NCBI GenBank assembly: GCA_045106055.1
Contig: JBGCED010000078.1
Location: forward strand, 1-8,614
Direction of reading: 5' to 3'
DNA: 8,614 nt
Source: JBGCED01 sp045106055
GTDB lineage: Bacteria; Pseudomonadota; Alphaproteobacteria; CBDDJK01
In this document: positions 6,028 to 8,614 of the stretch, piece after piece
Position numbering within the stretch: the stretch's first letter is position 1
Layout: every line of letters starts with the position of its first letter
Translations under genes and position numbers: made by a program
The notes under the pieces: model-generated
Told to the model about the DNA's origin: nothing
Database searches by the model: none
The model's input: the letters and a program-made list of their open reading frames with translations, nothing else

Positions 6028-7032
6028 ATGCGTGAAGATAATATTGCCATGATGCAAGCGGCTTTATCCAAAAATAAATTTATTTTGATTGGGCGCGCGG
6101 GCATGGATTTATATCCTGATCCGCCTGGCACGAAAACAGAAGAAGCGGTTAATTTCTATAGCTGCCTTGGCGGGTCATCCGCAAATATCGCGGTCGCAAT
6201 TACAAAGCTTGGCGGGGAATGCAGTTTGGTGACTTGTGTATCCGATGATGCGATTGGACGATTTGCCATCAATGAATTAACAAAATATGGGATCGCAACC
6301 GATTTTATCAGGAAAGTGGGCGACGAAGCCCGAACTTCGCTTGCGCTGGTGGAAACGCGCATTGAAGATCATCAATCGGTGATTTACAGAAATGGCGCAG
6401 CCGATTTTGAAATGACAAAAGCCGATATTGAACAGATTGAGTTTGAACATTATGGTGCGTTGATTGCAACAGGCACAGCCCTTGCTGCCGAACCATCGCG
6501 CAGCGCAAGCTTTCATGGGTTTGAAGCGGCAAAGCAAGCGGGGCTGCCTGTAATTTTTGATTTGGATTATCGCCCATATTCGTGGGAATCACGCGAAGAT
6601 GCGTCATCAACTTACAGCAAGGCTGGCGCGATGTGCGATATGATTATTGGCAATGATTTGGAATTTGGCTTTATGGCAGGCGATTATGCAAAAGGGTTTG
6701 AAAAAGCGCGCGAACTTGCGGCAATGCCCAATAAAATTGTGATCTATAAGATGGGGGAAAGGGGCGCGATCACCCTTACCAACACTCAAGAAATTCACAC
6801 AGGCATTTACCCTGTAACGGCGTTAAAACCAACGGGGGCAGGGGACAGCTTTATGGGGGGGCTTATCGCTTCGCTTGCTGCTGGATATGACCTTCGGGAC
6901 AGTGTGCTGCGTGGATCAGCCTGCGCATCGATTGTGGTATCCAAAGTTGGTTGCGCCCCCGCCATGCCAAGCCTTGAAACACTAGAAAATTTTTTAAAAA
7001 CCAACCCTGATTTAACCCAACCTGAAGCATAG
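6028..7032 (+). CDS. iolC: IolC, 5-dehydro-2-deoxygluconokinase (PfkB family), unfused
   Basis: From ATG 6028 the protein has 334 residues. It is a ribokinase/PfkB-type sugar kinase: a GRAGMDLYPD start strand (22-31), the GGSSANIA signature (48-55), the IolC-like DLDYRPYSW segment (178-186), KMGERGA (241-247) and the nucleotide-site motif TGAGDSF (269-275) with catalytic base Asp273. It phosphorylates 5-dehydro-2-deoxy-D-gluconate with ATP to the 6-phosphate cleaved by the aldolase two genes downstream. The protein ends soon after the kinase domain, so it lacks the C-terminal DUF2090 aldolase-like extension found in long IolC proteins of many proteobacteria; the separate aldolase gene fits this. 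Four bases separate it from iolD and 15 from iolB, implying one transcript. Confidence 0.95.
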   Translation: MREDNIAMMQAALSKNKFILIGRAGMDLYPDPPGTKTEEAVNFYSCLGGSSANIAVAITKLGGECSLVTCVSDDAIGRFAINELTKYGIATDFIRKVGDEARTSLALVETRIEDHQSVIYRNGAADFEMTKADIEQIEFEHYGALIATGTALAAEPSRSASFHGFEAAKQAGLPVIFDLDYRPYSWESREDASSTYSKAGAMCDMIIGNDLEFGFMAGDYAKGFEKARELAAMPNKIVIYKMGERGAITLTNTQEIHTGIYPVTALKPTGAGDSFMGGLIASLAAGYDLRDSVLRGSACASIVVSKVGCAPAMPSLETLENFLKTNPDLTQPEA

Positions 7033-7047
7033 GATTAGGATAGAAAA

Positions 7048-7890
7048 ATGCATATAGCACCCTTTGACAATCAAAATAAACCCATCATTGATCAGCATAG
7101 CGATGTTACCCCGCTTACCTATTTTAACATTGTCAAATTAACCAAAGGGCAGCAATTTGACTATTGCCTTGCGGATTATGAAAGCTGCGTTGCGCCAGCA
7201 ACAGGCAATGTAAAAGTTGAGGTTGGGGATCAATCCTTTGATGATATTGGTCGGCGCACCAGCCATGTATGGGACGGCGAACCAGAAGGGGTATATGTGC
7301 CAACCAATATGAATGCACGCATTACATGCAATAGCGATCAGGCTGAAATCTTTATTGCGGGCGCAAAATATGATAAAATCCTTTCCCCCTTTGCGGTGCG
7401 CAAAGATGAAATTGACATGGTGCAATATGGATCGGACGACACCAAGACCCATCGCAAAATCAAACATATTCTGGGCGGAAAACATCATGATAAGGTTGGA
7501 CGCTTGCTGGTATCCGAACTTTACACGGTGGGCGCGGGCGGCTGGTCAGGCTTTCCATCCCATAAGCATGATACGGATGATATGCCGAATGAAACCCGTC
7601 ATAATGAAATTTACAATTTCAGATTTAACCCAGATCATGGCTTTGGGATGCAGCTTTTGCAAAAAGACGGGGATCAGGTTGGGGATGCCTTTCATTTGGT
7701 AAATGGGTCAAGTTTTGCCTTTTCCGAAGGCTATCATCCTTGCGTGGTTGCCCCTGGTTATGAAATGTATTATTTCACCATCCTAGGCGGGCAGAGCCAG
7801 CGTTCCTTGCGCCAGCTTTTTCAACCAGAACATGCCTATCAGGTGGAAACCATTCCAGGCATTAAAGATATGGTGGCGAAATTCAAATGA
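7048..7890 (+). CDS. iolB: IolB, 5-deoxy-glucuronate isomerase (cupin)
   Basis: The 280-residue length matches the IolB/KduI cupin family. A likely metal-binding set is visible in the second cupin half: His172 and His174 (SHKHDTD), Glu187 (RHNEIY) and His230 (EGYHPCV). The first cupin half carries RRTSHVWDGEPEGVYVP (69-85), typical of IolB. It converts 5-deoxy-glucuronate from IolD to 5-dehydro-2-deoxygluconate, the IolC substrate. ATG 7048 is preceded by TAGGA at 7036-7040, 7 bases away. The stop overlaps the next start as ATGA (7887-7890), indicating translational coupling with the aldolase. Confidence 0.95.
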   Translation: MHIAPFDNQNKPIIDQHSDVTPLTYFNIVKLTKGQQFDYCLADYESCVAPATGNVKVEVGDQSFDDIGRRTSHVWDGEPEGVYVPTNMNARITCNSDQAEIFIAGAKYDKILSPFAVRKDEIDMVQYGSDDTKTHRKIKHILGGKHHDKVGRLLVSELYTVGAGGWSGFPSHKHDTDDMPNETRHNEIYNFRFNPDHGFGMQLLQKDGDQVGDAFHLVNGSSFAFSEGYHPCVVAPGYEMYYFTILGGQSQRSLRQLFQPEHAYQVETIPGIKDMVAKFK

Positions 7891-8614
7891 GCATTGCAAC
7901 CTTATCAGAAGTTTTAACCCCCGCCTTAAAGCAAGGATATGCCGTTGCTGGGCTGGTTTGTCTTGGCTGGGAAGATATGCGCGCTTATGTTGAAGCCGCA
8001 GAAGCTGAATCGCTTCCCATTATTTTACAAGCAGGGCCATCGTGCAGGGCGCACACCCCGTTGCCTGTTTTGGGAAAAATGATGCGCCATTTGGCGGAAT
8101 CGGTCAGTGTTCCCATCGTTATTCATCTTGATCATGGTTATCTGATAGAAGAATGCCAGATTGCGCTTGATAGCGGCTTTACCTCGTTAATGTATGATGG
8201 ATCGCGAAAACCGCTTAATCAAAATATTGATGAAACCGCAAAAATTGCAGAAATGGCGCATCAAGCAGGCATTTCTTGCGAGGGGGAAATCGGCTTTGTT
8301 GGTTATGCTGGCGGCGAAGATTCCGCAGGCACGAACCCTGATGAAGCCGCAAAATTTGCCCGCGATAGCGGCGTTGACGCGATGGCAATATCGGTTGGCA
8401 ATGTGCATTTGCAGCAAGATCAAGCGGGCGGCATTGATGAAATAAGCTTGCGCCAAATAGAGGCGGTTACCAGCATTCCGCTGGTGATCCATGGCGGTTC
8501 TGGCGTTCCTGCCATGCAGCGCGCGCAGCTTTCAAAAACATCTAAAGTTTGCAAATTTAACATTGGCACAGAATTAAGAATGGCGTTTGGCGGCGCATTG
8601 CGCGAAGCCGTCAC
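7887..8614 (+). CDS. iolJ: Class II aldolase, probable 2-deoxy-5-keto-gluconate-6-phosphate aldolase (IolJ role), 3' truncated by window
   Basis: Reading from ATG 7887 gives 242 residues with no stop before the window ends; family members are usually about 280-300, so perhaps 40-60 residues are missing. It is a class II (zinc) fructose-bisphosphate aldolase-type TIM barrel: HLDHG at 80-84 with catalytic Asp82 and zinc His83, acidic CEGEIG (131-136), zinc His174 in SVGNVH, zinc His202 in IHGGSG, and the phosphate-site KFNIGTEL segment (223-230). In an iol operon it should split 5-dehydro-2-deoxygluconate 6-phosphate into dihydroxyacetone phosphate and malonate semialdehyde. After His174 it reads LQQDQAGG where Bacillus IolJ and FbaA-type enzymes have GKY or similar, so it belongs to a distinct subgroup, and a tagatose- or fructose-bisphosphate substrate is possible. 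GGTGG (7872-7876) is a weak ribosome site; ATGA overlap with iolB suggests coupling. Confidence 0.88.
   Translation, partial: MSIATLSEVLTPALKQGYAVAGLVCLGWEDMRAYVEAAEAESLPIILQAGPSCRAHTPLPVLGKMMRHLAESVSVPIVIHLDHGYLIEECQIALDSGFTSLMYDGSRKPLNQNIDETAKIAEMAHQAGISCEGEIGFVGYAGGEDSAGTNPDEAAKFARDSGVDAMAISVGNVHLQQDQAGGIDEISLRQIEAVTSIPLVIHGGSGVPAMQRAQLSKTSKVCKFNIGTELRMAFGGALREAV

Noticed and set aside
5718..6131. 137-residue antisense open frame across the iolD-iolC junction
   Set aside because: It lies opposite two well-supported enzymes, has no recognisable motif and reads like a by-product of their codon use.
7313..7702. 129-residue plus-strand frame inside iolB
   Set aside because: Out of frame within a complete cupin enzyme with intact metal ligands; no independent support.
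1..8614. CRISPR arrays, tRNA or rRNA genes, insertion sequences
   Set aside because: No spaced repeat series, cloverleaf, conserved rRNA segment, transposase or terminal inverted repeats were seen on either strand.

Overview
The window holds most of a myo-inositol (iol) catabolic locus, laid out as two divergent operons around a 161-base AT-rich control region (3985-4145). The 3' end of an unrelated AT-rich HNH endonuclease gene sits at the left edge. Middling GC in the iol genes, mixed codon use and the types of Gfo/Idh/MocA and inosose dehydratase proteins suggest a proteobacterium, most likely an alphaproteobacterium (marine lineages fit). This is an inference from protein flavour; no rRNA or marker gene is present to prove it.

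Region by region: (1) 1-654, + strand, the C-terminal 217 residues of an HNH nuclease resembling DUF262-HNH (GmrSD-like) defence proteins. (2) 655-725, a short tail-to-tail gap with only a weak bulged hairpin. (3) 726-3984, a minus-strand operon read right to left: a Gfo/Idh/MocA dehydrogenase (iolG-like), an IolE-type inosose dehydratase, and a second, different Gfo/Idh/MocA dehydrogenase. (4) 3985-4145, the divergent control region, with an exact 18-bp tandem duplication, a TTGACC-N9-GGTCAA inverted repeat and a TATAAT box almost touching the iolD start. (5) 4146 to the window end, a tightly packed plus-strand operon: iolD, iolC, iolB and a class II aldolase (iolJ role), the last cut by the window edge.

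Together the genes make a nearly complete pathway. Inositol is oxidised to an inosose (one or both dehydrogenases) and dehydrated (IolE). The ring is opened (IolD), the product isomerised to 5-dehydro-2-deoxygluconate (IolB), phosphorylated (IolC), and cleaved to dihydroxyacetone phosphate and malonate semialdehyde (aldolase). Early ring-redox and dehydration steps are on the minus operon; ring opening and downstream steps are on the plus operon. Malonate semialdehyde dehydrogenase (IolA), an inositol transporter and a regulator such as IolR are not in the window.

Most of the window is a recognisable pathway rather than a new system. The less ordinary parts are the repeat-rich control region, a possible leaderless iolD transcript, the unfused IolC plus separate aldolase, the aldolase's altered VHLQQ motif, and the defence-like nuclease end with sharply different base composition beside the metabolic locus.
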